Source: Brenneria nigrifluens DSM 30175 = ATCC 13028
Lineage (GTDB): Bacteria; Pseudomonadota; Gammaproteobacteria; Enterobacterales; Enterobacteriaceae
Length of the DNA: 64,000 nt
NCBI RefSeq assembly: GCF_005484965.1
Contig: NZ_CP034036.1
Span: forward strand, 2,480,001 to 2,544,000
Reading direction: 5' to 3'
Shown: piece after piece, positions 16,860 through 25,879 of the stretch
Numbering within the stretch: position 1 is the first letter of the stretch
Layout: every line of letters starts with the position of its first letter
The notes under the pieces: generated by a model
Database searches by the model: none
What the model was told of the DNA's origin: nothing
The model's input: the letters and a program-made list of their open reading frames with translations, nothing else
Made by a program: the position numbers and the translations under genes

Positions 16860-16962
16860 TTATACTCGACATACTTCAAGTTGCTGATGCGTTGGCTTTA
16901 TTACCCGGCCTTGCTGATCCTTCTCCCAATGGAACCGCTGCAAGCAGTGTTCATACCCGATA
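16860..16962 (-). repeat. Degraded half-copy of the 5237-5512 repeat
   Basis: TATACTCGACATACTTCAAG and the following GTTGC..GATGCGTTGGCT match the reverse complement of the right end of the 5237-5512 element, and the similarity continues through TTATTACcCGGcCcTT and GGAACCGCTGcaagCAGTGTTCA. The rest of the element is missing; the copy ends in TACCCGATAG. This and A+T-rich sequence fill the 476-base gap between kdgM and tcyP; I see no gene there. Confidence 0.7.
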
Positions 16963-17083
16963 GGTTATTTATACAGCAGTCAATCATTCACATCCATATA
17001 ACAAATTTATAAAAGAACTGATATCCTGTCCAGGTTCGTCACTTTGAAAAAATTATTGATATAACTAATAGGGAGAAGTGGAG

Positions 17084-18478
17084 ATGAATTTTCCGCTGCT
17101 GTTGAATATTGCGGCATTCGCCGCACTCTTGTTGCTGCTGGGATACGCCAGCAGCAACAAGTCATGGAGTCTGGCGAAAAAAGTATTACTGGGTTTGGTC
17201 GTCGGGGTTTTGTTCGGTCTGGCATTACACCTGATTTATGGCGGTGATAACCCGCTAATCAGGCAGTCGGTGGCCTGGTTTAATATCGTCGGCAACGGCT
17301 ATGTGCAACTGTTGCAGATGATTGTTATGCCTCTGGTATTTGTCTCCATCCTCAACTCGGTGGCGAAACTGCATAATGCCTCTTCGTTAGGCAAAATCAG
17401 CATCCTGACGCTCGGCACCCTGCTGTTTACCACGCTGATTGCCGCTTTGGTCGGGGTTTTCGTCACCAATCTGTTCGGGTTGACCGCCACGGGATTGGTT
17501 CAGGGCGCGCAGGAAAGCGCCCGCCTGTCGGCTATCGAAACCAATTATTCGGGTAAGGTGGCCGATCTGAGCATCCCGCAGATCATCCTGTCGTTTATTC
17601 CAAAAAATCCCTTTGCCGAACTGACGGGAGCCAATCCCACGTCAATCATCAGCGTGGTTATTTTTGCCGTTTTTCTCGGCGTCTCCGCCCTGCAACTGAC
17701 GAAAGACGACGCAGCGAAAGGCGAGCGAATATTGACCGCCATCGATACGCTGCAGGCCTGGGTGATGAAACTGGTTCGTCTGGTGATGAAACTGACCCCG
17801 TATGGCGTGCTGGCGTTAATGACCAAAATGGTCGCCAGCTCCAATCTGCAGGATATCCTCAAGCTGGGCAGCTTTGTGGCGGCCTCCTATCTCGGCCTGG
17901 CCATTATGTTCGGCGTGCACGCGCTGCTGCTGTCGCTGACCGGCATCAACCCGGCGCGCTTTTTCCGCAAGATATGGCCGGTGCTGACCTTTGCCTTTAC
18001 CAGCCGTTCCAGTGCGGCGACCATTCCCCTCAGTATCGAGGCGCAAACCCGCCGTATCGGCGTGCCGCAATCCATCGCCAGCTTTGCCGCCTCGTTCGGC
18101 ACCACCATCGGCCAGAATGGCTGCGCCGGACTTTATCCCGCCATGCTGGCGGTGATGGTGGCGCCGACCGTCGGCATTAATCCGCTAGATCCGCTGTGGA
18201 TCCTCACCCTGGCCGGCATCGTTACCATCAGTTCGGCGGGCGTGGCCGGCGTAGGCGGCGGCGCAACCTTTGCCGCCCTGATCGTACTGCCGGCAATGGG
18301 ACTGCCCGTCACGCTGGTGGCATTGCTGATTTCCATTGAACCATTGATAGATATGGGGCGCACGGCGTTAAACGTCAGCGGTTCCATGACCGCGGGCACG
18401 GTGACCAGCCAGTTATTGAAACAAACGGATAAAACGGTGTTCGACGCTCACGAAGAGGCGGAATTGGCGCATCGCTAG
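17084..18478 (+). CDS. tcyP: L-cystine/sodium symporter TcyP (YdjN)
   Basis: A DAACS-family secondary transporter, 464 residues, importing L-cystine. It begins MNFPLLLNIAAF like E. coli TcyP; GGGAGAA lies 6 bases before the ATG at 17084 (a GTG two codons earlier is also possible). The signature serine-rich loop AFTSRSSAATIPLS and the C-terminal RTALNVSGSMTAG motif are conserved. About eight spans plus two re-entrant hairpins are expected. In E. coli the gene responds to CysB; I did not identify a CysB site. Confidence 0.94.
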   Translation: MNFPLLLNIAAFAALLLLLGYASSNKSWSLAKKVLLGLVVGVLFGLALHLIYGGDNPLIRQSVAWFNIVGNGYVQLLQMIVMPLVFVSILNSVAKLHNASSLGKISILTLGTLLFTTLIAALVGVFVTNLFGLTATGLVQGAQESARLSAIETNYSGKVADLSIPQIILSFIPKNPFAELTGANPTSIISVVIFAVFLGVSALQLTKDDAAKGERILTAIDTLQAWVMKLVRLVMKLTPYGVLALMTKMVASSNLQDILKLGSFVAASYLGLAIMFGVHALLLSLTGINPARFFRKIWPVLTFAFTSRSSAATIPLSIEAQTRRIGVPQSIASFAASFGTTIGQNGCAGLYPAMLAVMVAPTVGINPLDPLWILTLAGIVTISSAGVAGVGGGATFAALIVLPAMGLPVTLVALLISIEPLIDMGRTALNVSGSMTAGTVTSQLLKQTDKTVFDAHEEAELAHR

Positions 18479-18497
18479 CATGGCGTAATAAAATCAC

Positions 18498-18531
18498 AAC
18501 CTGCCGGCTGCGCATACGCCGCCGGCAGGTT
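18498..18531. terminator. Bidirectional hairpin between tcyP and the RcnB-like gene
   Basis: AACCTGCCGGC / GCCGGCAGGTT with a 12-base loop between the convergent ends of tcyP and the RcnB-like gene. There is no long T-run, so termination is probable but not certain. Confidence 0.55.
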
Positions 18532-18546
18532 AATCCTCTGTTACGG

Positions 18547-19044
18547 TTAGTTTAACGCGCCGTTCAGCAGAATAGCGGTGATTATCCCCGTAGCCGCGGC
18601 GATCAACACATAATTGCCATTAATATAGGCCCAGTGCTGACCGGCCGGCGGCTCACGTAAACCGCGGGCATGCCAGTCATTTACCCGATAATCATCCCCG
18701 CGAAAACGTTTGGGGGCCGGGTGGCCTTTCCTGAAATTACTCCCCTTCCACGCAAACTGATCGCGTTCACGGAAGTTGGCGCCATTGCGATGCTCACGGG
18801 AAGTCTGCTTTTCCGCTCTTTTCCCGTTATCGCTGTTGCGATTGGCGTTGGGCAGCATTCTTTGCTTACTGTCGGCGCCCCGCGCACTTCCGCGCTCCCC
18901 GCTATTTTGGTTATTGCCTTGATTATTGCGTTGTTGCAACTTCTGCTCTTGCGGTCCGTTCGTCCTTTCAGCAAAAGTAATGGGTGAAAAAGAACTTGTC
19001 GCCAGGAGTAACGACATCGTCAGCGCCAGTGTTTTTTTCGTCAT
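18547..19044 (-). CDS. RcnB/CigR-like periplasmic protein
   Basis: A 165-residue protein with a signal peptide (MTKKTLALTMSLLLATSSF... cut near TFA-E). A low-complexity region rich in Asn, Gln, Arg and Ser follows (residues about 27-95). The C-terminal domain has DDYRVNDWHARGLREPPAGQ, HWAYINGNYVLI and a hydrophobic end. The layout DYRV..W...GL..PP.G..W....G.Y.L matches the RcnB domain, found in the nickel/cobalt homeostasis protein RcnB and the Salmonella anti-virulence protein CigR. The final ATGIITAILLNGAL segment could be a membrane anchor, as in CigR. The start at 19044 follows GAGGAA. Precise function unknown. Confidence 0.75.
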   Translation of the reverse strand: MTKKTLALTMSLLLATSSFSPITFAERTNGPQEQKLQQRNNQGNNQNSGERGSARGADSKQRMLPNANRNSDNGKRAEKQTSREHRNGANFRERDQFAWKGSNFRKGHPAPKRFRGDDYRVNDWHARGLREPPAGQHWAYINGNYVLIAAATGIITAILLNGALN

Positions 19045-19251
19045 TGCATTTTCCTCGACATATTTACAGTCTGCTAAACCGGTTGATGGCAATATCGGAT
19101 ACATTAGCGCCGGGCGAAAGATGGAAATATCTTAAAACCCCAATTCTGACAATAGTTTACCAAATCCAGGCAAATTCTTAACACTCCCCCCGGATAGCAC
19201 GTAAAAGTCGAGGGTGTTATAGGGCGTTTGGCGGAATATTCACAGGTCATA

Positions 19252-19291
19252 CCGGAAGACGCGGTTCTCCACGGAGAACCGCGTCTTCCGG
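19252..19291. repeat. Perfect long hairpin
   Basis: CCGGAAGACGCGGTTCTC and its exact reverse complement are separated by only four bases (CACG), giving an 18-base-pair perfect stem. It lies 72 bases after the osmE stop in the osmE direction, followed on the plus strand by TCGGTTTTC. It may be a terminator or an isolated palindromic repeat. No other copy was noticed in the window. Confidence 0.75.
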
Positions 19292-19363
19292 TCGGTTTTC
19301 AGATATGAAAATACGGATATTGCAGAGGGTTACGCAAGCCCGCAGGCGACGTTATGATACTCG

Positions 19364-19696
19364 CTAGCGCTGCGGATTGGTGTCATAAGCCTGGCAGCTT
19401 TGGAAGCCTTTGTTGCGCACCTGCCCGGTTTCGTCATAGCTGACGAAATAGTTCTGCGCCGTGCCATCACGATTCTTCAGCAGATAATCGCTACAGGTGC
19501 CTGTCGCGTTCACCAGCCTTCTTTCCACGCCTATCGAACCTGCAATCTGACGAACCTGCTGCTTCGTCATTCCCACCTTCACGTCTTTCACTACCGGCTC
19601 ATTTACATAACTCTCGGCTTTGTTATAAGTAGAACACCCGGAGAGAAAAACAGCTCCTGCCGCCGCAAAACACAATATTAGTCGATTATTTTTCAT
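19364..19696 (-). CDS. osmE: Osmotically inducible lipoprotein OsmE
   Basis: A 110-residue lipoprotein: the signal sequence ends in the lipobox FLSGC with Cys21 as the lipidated residue. The SmpA/OmlA-type domain shows PVVKDVKVGMTKQQVRQIAG, as in E. coli OsmE, and the C-terminal CQAYDTNPQ also matches. In E. coli osmE is induced at high osmolarity by sigma-S and sits divergent from nadE; the same divergence is kept here. The role in the envelope is not well defined. Confidence 0.92.
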   Translation of the reverse strand: MKNNRLILCFAAAGAVFLSGCSTYNKAESYVNEPVVKDVKVGMTKQQVRQIAGSIGVERRLVNATGTCSDYLLKNRDGTAQNYFVSYDETGQVRNKGFQSCQAYDTNPQR

Positions 19697-19921
19697 TACA
19701 TTACCTCGTAGGAATGGGTATTGATAAGGGTAGACGGCAAACCCTTTTTTTTCAAATTATAGCCATACTTATGCGCATACTGACTAAACTGCAGCGTTAT
19801 TTTACCCATAGGTAAAACTGCTGGCAGCGCGCTTACTCTTTTTCTTCACGCTGATTAGCTTTACACTCTGATGATTAAGACAATTTTGCACAGCATCGAC
19901 AAGTTCAGCAAAGGGGGGATT

Positions 19922-20746
19922 ATGTCATTACAACAAGAGATTATCAGCGCGCTGGGAGTGAAAAGCAGTATCGATCCAACGCAGGAAATCCGCGTCAGCG
20001 TTGATTTTTTAAAAGATTATCTGACGGCACATCCGTTTGTGAAGTCGCTGATTCTGGGGATCAGCGGAGGTCAGGACTCAACGCTGACCGGTAAACTGTG
20101 CCAGTTGGCCATCACCGAACTGCGTAATGAAACCGGCAGGCAGGATTATCAGTTTATCGCGGTGCGTTTGCCTTACGGCGTTCAGGCCGATGAGGCCGAC
20201 TGCCAGGACGCCATCGCCTTTATCAAGCCGGATAAGGTGCTGACCGTCAATATCAAACCGGCGGTGCAAGCCAGCGAAGCCACGCTGAAAGCGATTGGCA
20301 TCGAGCTTTCCGACTTTGTCAAAGGTAATGAAAAAGCCCGCGAGCGCATGAAAGCCCAGTACAGCATCGCCGGGATGAACGCCGGCCTGGTGGTGGGAAC
20401 CGACCATGCAGCAGAAGCGGTGACCGGCTTCTTTACCAAATATGGCGATGGCGGCACGGATATCAACCCGATATTCCGCCTGAATAAACGTCAGGGGAAA
20501 GCGCTGCTGCGCGAATTGGGCTGCCCGTCGAACCTTTACACCAAAGCGCCGACCGCCGATCTGGAGGACGACCGCCCCGCGCTGCCGGACGAAGTGGCAT
20601 TAGGCGTGACCTATGAAAAAATTGATGACTACCTGGAAGGTAAAGCAATTGACGCCAAAGAGGCGGCGATTATAGAAAACTGGTATCGCAAAACCGAACA
20701 TAAGCGTCGGCCGCCGGTTACCGTTTTCGACGACTTCTGGCGTTAA
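19922..20746 (+). CDS. nadE: Ammonia-dependent NAD synthetase NadE
   Basis: NadE converts deamido-NAD to NAD with ATP and ammonia. The PP-loop SGGQDSTLTGK lies near residue 46. The conserved GTDHAAEAVTGFFTKYGDGG block and KAPTADLEDDRP are intact. Length 274 residues. The start at 19922 (MSLQQEIISALG) is chosen because AGGGGGGAT precedes it and E. coli NadE starts at the same place; the frame is open back to 19871. No glutaminase domain is present, so free ammonia is the nitrogen donor. Confidence 0.96.
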   Translation: MSLQQEIISALGVKSSIDPTQEIRVSVDFLKDYLTAHPFVKSLILGISGGQDSTLTGKLCQLAITELRNETGRQDYQFIAVRLPYGVQADEADCQDAIAFIKPDKVLTVNIKPAVQASEATLKAIGIELSDFVKGNEKARERMKAQYSIAGMNAGLVVGTDHAAEAVTGFFTKYGDGGTDINPIFRLNKRQGKALLRELGCPSNLYTKAPTADLEDDRPALPDEVALGVTYEKIDDYLEGKAIDAKEAAIIENWYRKTEHKRRPPVTVFDDFWR

Positions 20747-20915
20747 TCAGCTTTAATTTGCTCGGAGGATGCCGGCCCCGGCATCCGTTGCCACGGTTTT
20801 AGCGGTGGATACGCCGGCATCAATAATCCGGCATAGGCTTGGGCCGCGGGAGTCCCCCTCGGTGCAATAACCTGTTATAGTAGATTTCACATTTAGTTAA
20901 CTCAAAAAACCACGC

Positions 20916-22634
20916 ATGTTACGACGTTTTTTCTCTTACTACGCCCCTTACAAGGGGCTATTCGTGCTCGATTTCGGCTGCGCTATTATCGCAGGTTTAC
21001 TTGAACTCGGTTTCCCGATGGCGATCAAGGCATTCATCGACCGGCTGCTGCCGGAGCAGGACTGGTCGTTGCTTCTACTCGCCTCGGTGGCGTTATTGGT
21101 GGTGTATTTGCTGAATACCGCACTGATGGCCATTGTGAACTACTGGGGACATGCGCTGGGAGTAGGCATTGAAACCGACATGCGCCGTCAGGCGTTTGAA
21201 CACCTGCAAAAGCTGCCTTTCCGCTATTATGACAATATGAAAACCGGTCATATTATCACCCACGTCACCAAGGATCTGGAAGAGGTGGGGGAAATCGCCC
21301 ATCACGGCCCGGAAGACCTGTTTATCGCCATCATGACCTTTATCGGCGCGTTTATTCTGATGGCCACCGTGCATCTGCCGTTGGCGATGCTCACTATCGT
21401 TATCGTGCCGTTTATGACCTATCTGGTCAGCCGCTATGGCGCACGCATGACCGATACCTGGCGCCAGTTATTCGGCCAGGTTGGCGATTTCAACGCCCGC
21501 ATTGAAGAAAGCGTGGGCGGTATTCGAGTGGTCAAAGCGTTCGCCAATGAGGCGCATGAGCAAAAGCTGTTTTCACATGATAACGAAAGCTATCGCCGCA
21601 CTAAACTTCAGGCCTATCGCATTATGACCGCCAGTTTGACCCTCAGCTATCTGAGCACCAGGCTGATTCAGTTGATCGTCATGCTGGCGGGCATCTGGTA
21701 CGTTATTGCCGGCGAACTTACCTACGGCGGCTTTATCGGCTTCCTGTTGCTGATCGAAGTATTCTTCCGCCCCGTGGCTAAAATTACCGCGGTGCTGGAG
21801 AGCTATCCGAAAGGGATTGCCGGTTTCAAGCGTTTTACCCAATTGATTGACACGGTGCCGGAAATTGCGGATTCCCCCAACGCACGCGATGCCGGCGCGC
21901 TTAAAGGCGATATCCGCTTCAGTCAGGTTTGTTTTGGCTATTCGCCCGATCGCCCCATCATCCGTGACGTAAATCTATCGATTCGCGCCGGCGAAACGGT
22001 CGCCTTTGTCGGGCCTTCCGGTGCGGGAAAAACCACGCTCTGTTCGCTGCTGCCCCGCTTTTATGATTTGACCAGCGGCAGTATCACCATCGACGGCATA
22101 GATATCCGCGATATGACGCAGGCTTCGCTACGCAGCCAGATTGGCATCGTGCAACAGGATGTCTTCCTGTTCGGCGGCACCATTCGTGAAAATATCGCCT
22201 ATGGCAAACTGGGCGCCGACGATAAAGAAATCATGCAGGCGGCGCGGCGCGCCAGGCTGGACGAGCTGATTGAGAATCTGCCGGACGGGCTGGATACCGT
22301 CGTGGGAGAACGCGGCGTCAAATTGTCCGGCGGCCAGAAACAGCGTTTATCCATTGCACGGATTTTCCTGAAAAACCCGCCGATTCTGATCCTGGATGAG
22401 GCTACCTCCGCGCTGGATACCGCCACCGAACAGGCCATCCAACACTCGCTTAGCGAGCTTTCGGCGGGACGAACCACGCTGGTTATCGCCCATCGTCTGG
22501 CAACCATTCAACATGCCGAGCGCATTGTGGTGGTTGATGACGGCGGAATTATCGAGCAAGGCAGTCATCGGGCGTTAATCGAACGCAGCGGAATTTACGC
22601 CAGCTTGCATCAGGCGCAGTTCGGCCACGCCTGA
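20916..22634 (+). CDS. ABC exporter, fused permease-ATPase
   Basis: A 572-residue half-transporter with six N-terminal spans (to about residue 300) and a C-terminal nucleotide-binding domain: Walker A GPSGAGKTT, signature LSGGQKQR, Walker B ILILDEATSALD and H-loop IAHRLAT. It resembles MsbA/LmrA-type exporters and would act as a homodimer. The substrate (lipid, drug or peptide) cannot be told. Stand-alone gene; upstream (20747-20915) there is a perfect short palindrome GGATGCCGGccCCGGCATCC and no further gene. The ribosome site is weak. Confidence 0.85.
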   Translation: MLRRFFSYYAPYKGLFVLDFGCAIIAGLLELGFPMAIKAFIDRLLPEQDWSLLLLASVALLVVYLLNTALMAIVNYWGHALGVGIETDMRRQAFEHLQKLPFRYYDNMKTGHIITHVTKDLEEVGEIAHHGPEDLFIAIMTFIGAFILMATVHLPLAMLTIVIVPFMTYLVSRYGARMTDTWRQLFGQVGDFNARIEESVGGIRVVKAFANEAHEQKLFSHDNESYRRTKLQAYRIMTASLTLSYLSTRLIQLIVMLAGIWYVIAGELTYGGFIGFLLLIEVFFRPVAKITAVLESYPKGIAGFKRFTQLIDTVPEIADSPNARDAGALKGDIRFSQVCFGYSPDRPIIRDVNLSIRAGETVAFVGPSGAGKTTLCSLLPRFYDLTSGSITIDGIDIRDMTQASLRSQIGIVQQDVFLFGGTIRENIAYGKLGADDKEIMQAARRARLDELIENLPDGLDTVVGERGVKLSGGQKQRLSIARIFLKNPPILILDEATSALDTATEQAIQHSLSELSAGRTTLVIAHRLATIQHAERIVVVDDGGIIEQGSHRALIERSGIYASLHQAQFGHA

Positions 22635-22707
22635 TGCTCTTTACGAGCGGGGACGTCCGTCCCCCGCTTTGTATCTTTTCCCTTGCGAATGTGGCCCCGA
22701 TGGTTTC

Positions 22708-22731
22708 AACTTGCATAAATTGCATTTAAAA
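22708..22731 (+). promoter_or_regulatory. Candidate NsrR site upstream of ygbA
   Basis: AACTTGCATAAATTGCATTT resembles the NsrR motif (two AAnATGCATTT-like half-sites) and lies 36-59 bases before the ygbA start. In E. coli ygbA is strongly repressed by the nitric-oxide sensor NsrR. The right half fits better than the left. Confidence 0.5.
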
Positions 22732-22766
22732 TATAGCTATTATTATCCGATCGGAAAATAACGCAC

Positions 22767-23105
22767 ATGGCGAGACCCCCCCCAGGCAAATACCGGCAGC
22801 GAGAGATCCGTACCGTCGGGCTGATGATCGAACTGTACCAAAAGCGCCATCCCGCAGCCGACTGCGACGATAAATACCGGCGTCTGTTCGATTACGCCGT
22901 CAATCGTCTGGAACGCTGCTATTTCGGCGAAGAGAAACCGGCGTGCAAGCACTGCCCCATCCACTGCTACCAACCCGCCAGGCGGGAAGAGATCAAAACG
23001 ATTATGCGCTGGTCGGGACCGCGTATGCTGCTTCGCCACCCTATTCTGGCCATCCGTCATTTGATTGACGACCATCGCCCGGCGCCGAAATCCGGCCGCG
23101 AATAG
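22767..23105 (+). CDS. ygbA: Nitrous-oxide-stimulated promoter family protein YgbA
   Basis: A 112-residue cysteine-containing cytoplasmic protein. RLERCYFGEEKPACKHCPIH then CYQPARREE matches E. coli YgbA (RLERCPFGEKKPACKHCPIH), with the four-cysteine pattern intact and likely to bind a metal or cluster. E. coli ygbA belongs to the NsrR regulon and supports recovery from nitric oxide. Codons 4-6 lie in an unbroken run of eight C (22776-22783), so strand slippage there would shift the frame. Confidence 0.88.
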   Translation: MARPPPGKYRQREIRTVGLMIELYQKRHPAADCDDKYRRLFDYAVNRLERCYFGEEKPACKHCPIHCYQPARREEIKTIMRWSGPRMLLRHPILAIRHLIDDHRPAPKSGRE

Positions 23106-23139
23106 CCTCCTTTCAGCAATTCGCCCGCAAAGAATAAAG

Positions 23140-23165
23140 AAAAGGCCGCTTACGCGGCCTTTTTG
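23140..23165. terminator. Terminator between ygbA and ihfA
   Basis: AAAAGGCCGC-ttac-GCGGCCTTTTT, a strong hairpin with U-tracts on both strands, serving the convergent ygbA and ihfA. Confidence 0.9.
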
Positions 23166-23175
23166 GTTATCACTT

Positions 23176-23472
23176 TTACTCTTTGGGAGAGGCGTTCTCT
23201 ACCCTGCTTTTTAGCTTTTGCCCAGGACGGAACGTGACCACACGGCGCGCCGTAATCGGAATATCTTCGCCAGTTTTTGGGTTACGTCCCGGTCGTTGGT
23301 TTTTGTCTCGCAAATCAAAATTGCCAAATCCCGACAATTTGACCTGCTCGCCATTCTCCAAAGCGCGACGAACTTCTTCAAAAAACAGCTCGACTAGCTC
23401 TTTGGCATCCCGTTTGCTCAGCCCAAGCTTCTCAAACAGGTATTCTGACATTTCAGCTTTAGTAAGCGCCAT
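23176..23472 (-). CDS. ihfA: Integration host factor, alpha subunit
   Basis: IHF-alpha (98 residues) pairs with IHF-beta to bend DNA at specific sites. It starts MALTKAEMSEYLFEKLGLSK; the DNA-inserting arm carries GRNPKTGEDIPITARRVVTF with the conserved proline at its tip. It lies 4 bases after pheT, as in E. coli, where it has its own promoter within pheT and is part of the thrS-pheT transcript. Confidence 0.97.
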   Translation of the reverse strand: MALTKAEMSEYLFEKLGLSKRDAKELVELFFEEVRRALENGEQVKLSGFGNFDLRDKNQRPGRNPKTGEDIPITARRVVTFRPGQKLKSRVENASPKE

Positions 23473-23476
23473 AGGT

Positions 23477-25864
23477 TCAATCCCTCAAGGATGCTTGGAA
23501 TCGCTGTTTTAATGCTGCTACACACTGCGCAACGGTAGCGGCAATTTCCTCTTCTGCCAATGTACGAGAGTTATCTTGCAAGATTAGACTGATAGCCAGG
23601 CTCTTATACCCTTCCGCTACGCCCTTCCCTCGGTACACGTCAAATAAGTTTACGCCAACTAACTGATTTGCGCCAACTTTCTTACACTCGGCTAAAACAT
23701 CGCCAGCGGGAACGTTTTCAGCCACCACTACAGCGATATCACGACGGTTCGCTGGGAAACGAGAAATGTTGCTCGCATCAGGCAGCACGCGGTCTGCGAC
23801 CTTGTTCCACAACAGTTCGAAAACCACGGTACGTCCGTTAAGATCCAGCTTACGTTCCAATTCGGGATGGATAACTCCAATAAATCCAATGCGTTCCCCG
23901 CACAGATAAATAGCAGCACTTTGTCCCGGATGCAATGCCGGATTACTTTCCGCGCGGAATTCAACCTCGGACCATTTCCCGGTCAGCGCCAGTATCGATT
24001 CCAAATCGCCTTTCAAATCATAGAAGTCAACCGTCTGACGCGCCAGATCCCAATGCTCCTCATAGCGGCCGCCGGTAATCACCCCCGCCAGCATCACATC
24101 CTGACGAATGCCCAGCGGAGCGCCGGCTTCGGGCACGAAGCGCAGTCCGCTTTCAAACAGGCGCAGGCGGTTTTGCTGGCGGTTCTGGTTGTACACCACC
24201 GCGCTTAGCAGGCCGCTCCACAGCGACAGACGCATCGCCGACATCTCGGCGGATATCGGGCTGGGCAGAATCAGCGCCTCTTCACCGGGGTGAATTAATG
24301 CCTGAATTTTAGGGTCAACAAAACTGTAAGTAATTGCTTCCTGATAGCCATGATCGACCAATAACGTCTTGACGCGCTTGAGAGAAAGGTTCGCTTCACA
24401 ATGCGAGGTCATCTTCAGCGGCGCCTGCGTGGCGATATTGGGAATGTTGTCGTAGCCGTAAAGGCGGGCGACTTCTTCCACCAGATCCTCTTCAATTTCC
24501 ATATCGAAACGCCAGCTTGGCGCCACGGCCTGCCATCCGGCGTCGGTCTTCGTCACCTTGCAGCCAAGGCGCTGCAAAATATCCGTCACCTGCTCGTCGG
24601 CGATAACGTGACCAATCAGACGATCCAGCTTTTCGCGACGCAGCGTAATGGTGGCGCGCAGCGGTAAATCCGCCTCGCTGGTCACCGCCGCCACCGGGCC
24701 GGCGCTGCCGCCGCAAATATCAATCAGCAGACGGGTGGCGCGCTCCATCGCCTTAAACTGCAACGCCGGATCGACGCCGCGCTCATAGCGATGAGACGCA
24801 TCCGTATGCAGGCCGTAGCGCCGCGCCCGTCCGGTAATCGACAGCGGATTAAAGTAGGCGCACTCCAGCAGAACGTTCTGCGTCTCTTCGCCGACGCCCG
24901 AATGCTCGCCGCCAAAAATCCCGCCCAGCGCCAGCGCTTTCCTGTGGTCGGCGATAACGAGCGTATCGGCGTCCAGTTTGGCCTGGTTGCCGTCCAGCAG
25001 CGTCAGGGTTTCTCCCTTTTGCGCCATTCGCACCACAATGCCTCCGTCCAGCCTGTCAAGGTCAAAGGCGTGCATCGGCTGGCCTAACTCCAGTAAAACG
25101 TAATTGGTGACGTCAACCACCGCATCGATGGAGCGGATACCGCTGCGGCGCAGCTTTTCACGCATCCACAGCGGGGTGGGCGCTTTCACGTTGATGCCTC
25201 TAACCACCCGGCCCAGATAGCGTGGGCAGGCCTGCGGCGCGGCGACCTGAATGGGAAAGGTATCCTGGATGGTCGCGGCAACGGGCGCGATCTCCGGCTC
25301 CGTCAGCGCCAACCGGTTCAGCACCGCCACGTCGCGCGCCACGCCGATGATTCCCAGACAGTCGGCGCGGTTTGGCGTTACGCTGATTTCAATGGCGTTG
25401 TCGTCCAACTGCAAATAGTCGCGAATATCGGCGCCGATCGGCGCATCCACCGGCAGTTCGATAATGCCGTCATGGTCTTGTGAAATACCCAGCTCCGAGA
25501 ATGAACACAGCATCCCTTCCGATGGCTCGCCGCGCAGCTTGGCCGCTTTGATTTTAAAATCGCCCGGCAATACCGCGCCGATGGTGGCGACGGCGACTTT
25601 CAAGCCCTGACGGCAGTTAGGCGCCCCGCAGACGATATCCAGCAGGCGATCGCCGCCGATATTTACCTTGGTTACGCGCAGTTTGTCGGCGTTCGGGTGC
25701 TGGCCGCACTCCGCCACTTCGCCGACCACCACGCCATGGAACGCGGCGGCGACCGGCTCAACGCCGTCCACTTCCAGACCGGCCATGGTGATTTGTTCGG
25801 ATAACGTCTCGCTGTCAACCGCCGGGTTTACCCACTCGCGCAACCAGAGTTCACTGAATTTCAT
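23477..25864 (-). CDS. pheT: Phenylalanyl-tRNA synthetase, beta subunit
   Basis: The 795-residue beta chain forms the alpha2-beta2 enzyme charging tRNA-Phe. In order: the N-terminal tRNA-binding EMAP-like domain (about 40-150), B3/B4 editing region (about 210-390), B5 (about 400-475, DMEIEEDLVEEVARLYGYDN), catalytic-like core, and the C-terminal ferredoxin-fold anticodon-binding domain (about 700-794). Full length. Follows pheS by 15 bases. Confidence 0.97.
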   Translation of the reverse strand: MKFSELWLREWVNPAVDSETLSEQITMAGLEVDGVEPVAAAFHGVVVGEVAECGQHPNADKLRVTKVNIGGDRLLDIVCGAPNCRQGLKVAVATIGAVLPGDFKIKAAKLRGEPSEGMLCSFSELGISQDHDGIIELPVDAPIGADIRDYLQLDDNAIEISVTPNRADCLGIIGVARDVAVLNRLALTEPEIAPVAATIQDTFPIQVAAPQACPRYLGRVVRGINVKAPTPLWMREKLRRSGIRSIDAVVDVTNYVLLELGQPMHAFDLDRLDGGIVVRMAQKGETLTLLDGNQAKLDADTLVIADHRKALALGGIFGGEHSGVGEETQNVLLECAYFNPLSITGRARRYGLHTDASHRYERGVDPALQFKAMERATRLLIDICGGSAGPVAAVTSEADLPLRATITLRREKLDRLIGHVIADEQVTDILQRLGCKVTKTDAGWQAVAPSWRFDMEIEEDLVEEVARLYGYDNIPNIATQAPLKMTSHCEANLSLKRVKTLLVDHGYQEAITYSFVDPKIQALIHPGEEALILPSPISAEMSAMRLSLWSGLLSAVVYNQNRQQNRLRLFESGLRFVPEAGAPLGIRQDVMLAGVITGGRYEEHWDLARQTVDFYDLKGDLESILALTGKWSEVEFRAESNPALHPGQSAAIYLCGERIGFIGVIHPELERKLDLNGRTVVFELLWNKVADRVLPDASNISRFPANRRDIAVVVAENVPAGDVLAECKKVGANQLVGVNLFDVYRGKGVAEGYKSLAISLILQDNSRTLAEEEIAATVAQCVAALKQRFQASLRD

Positions 25865-25879
25865 GATGATATTCCCGCC

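Noticed and set aside
16754..16963. 69-codon plus-strand frame after kdgM
   Set aside because: Its second half is the degraded repeat copy and its first half is A+T-rich sequence without a ribosome site.
20766..20787. Terminator of nadE at GGATGCCGGccCCGGCATCC
   Set aside because: Loop of two bases and no T-run; could be a short palindromic repeat, so not called as a terminator.
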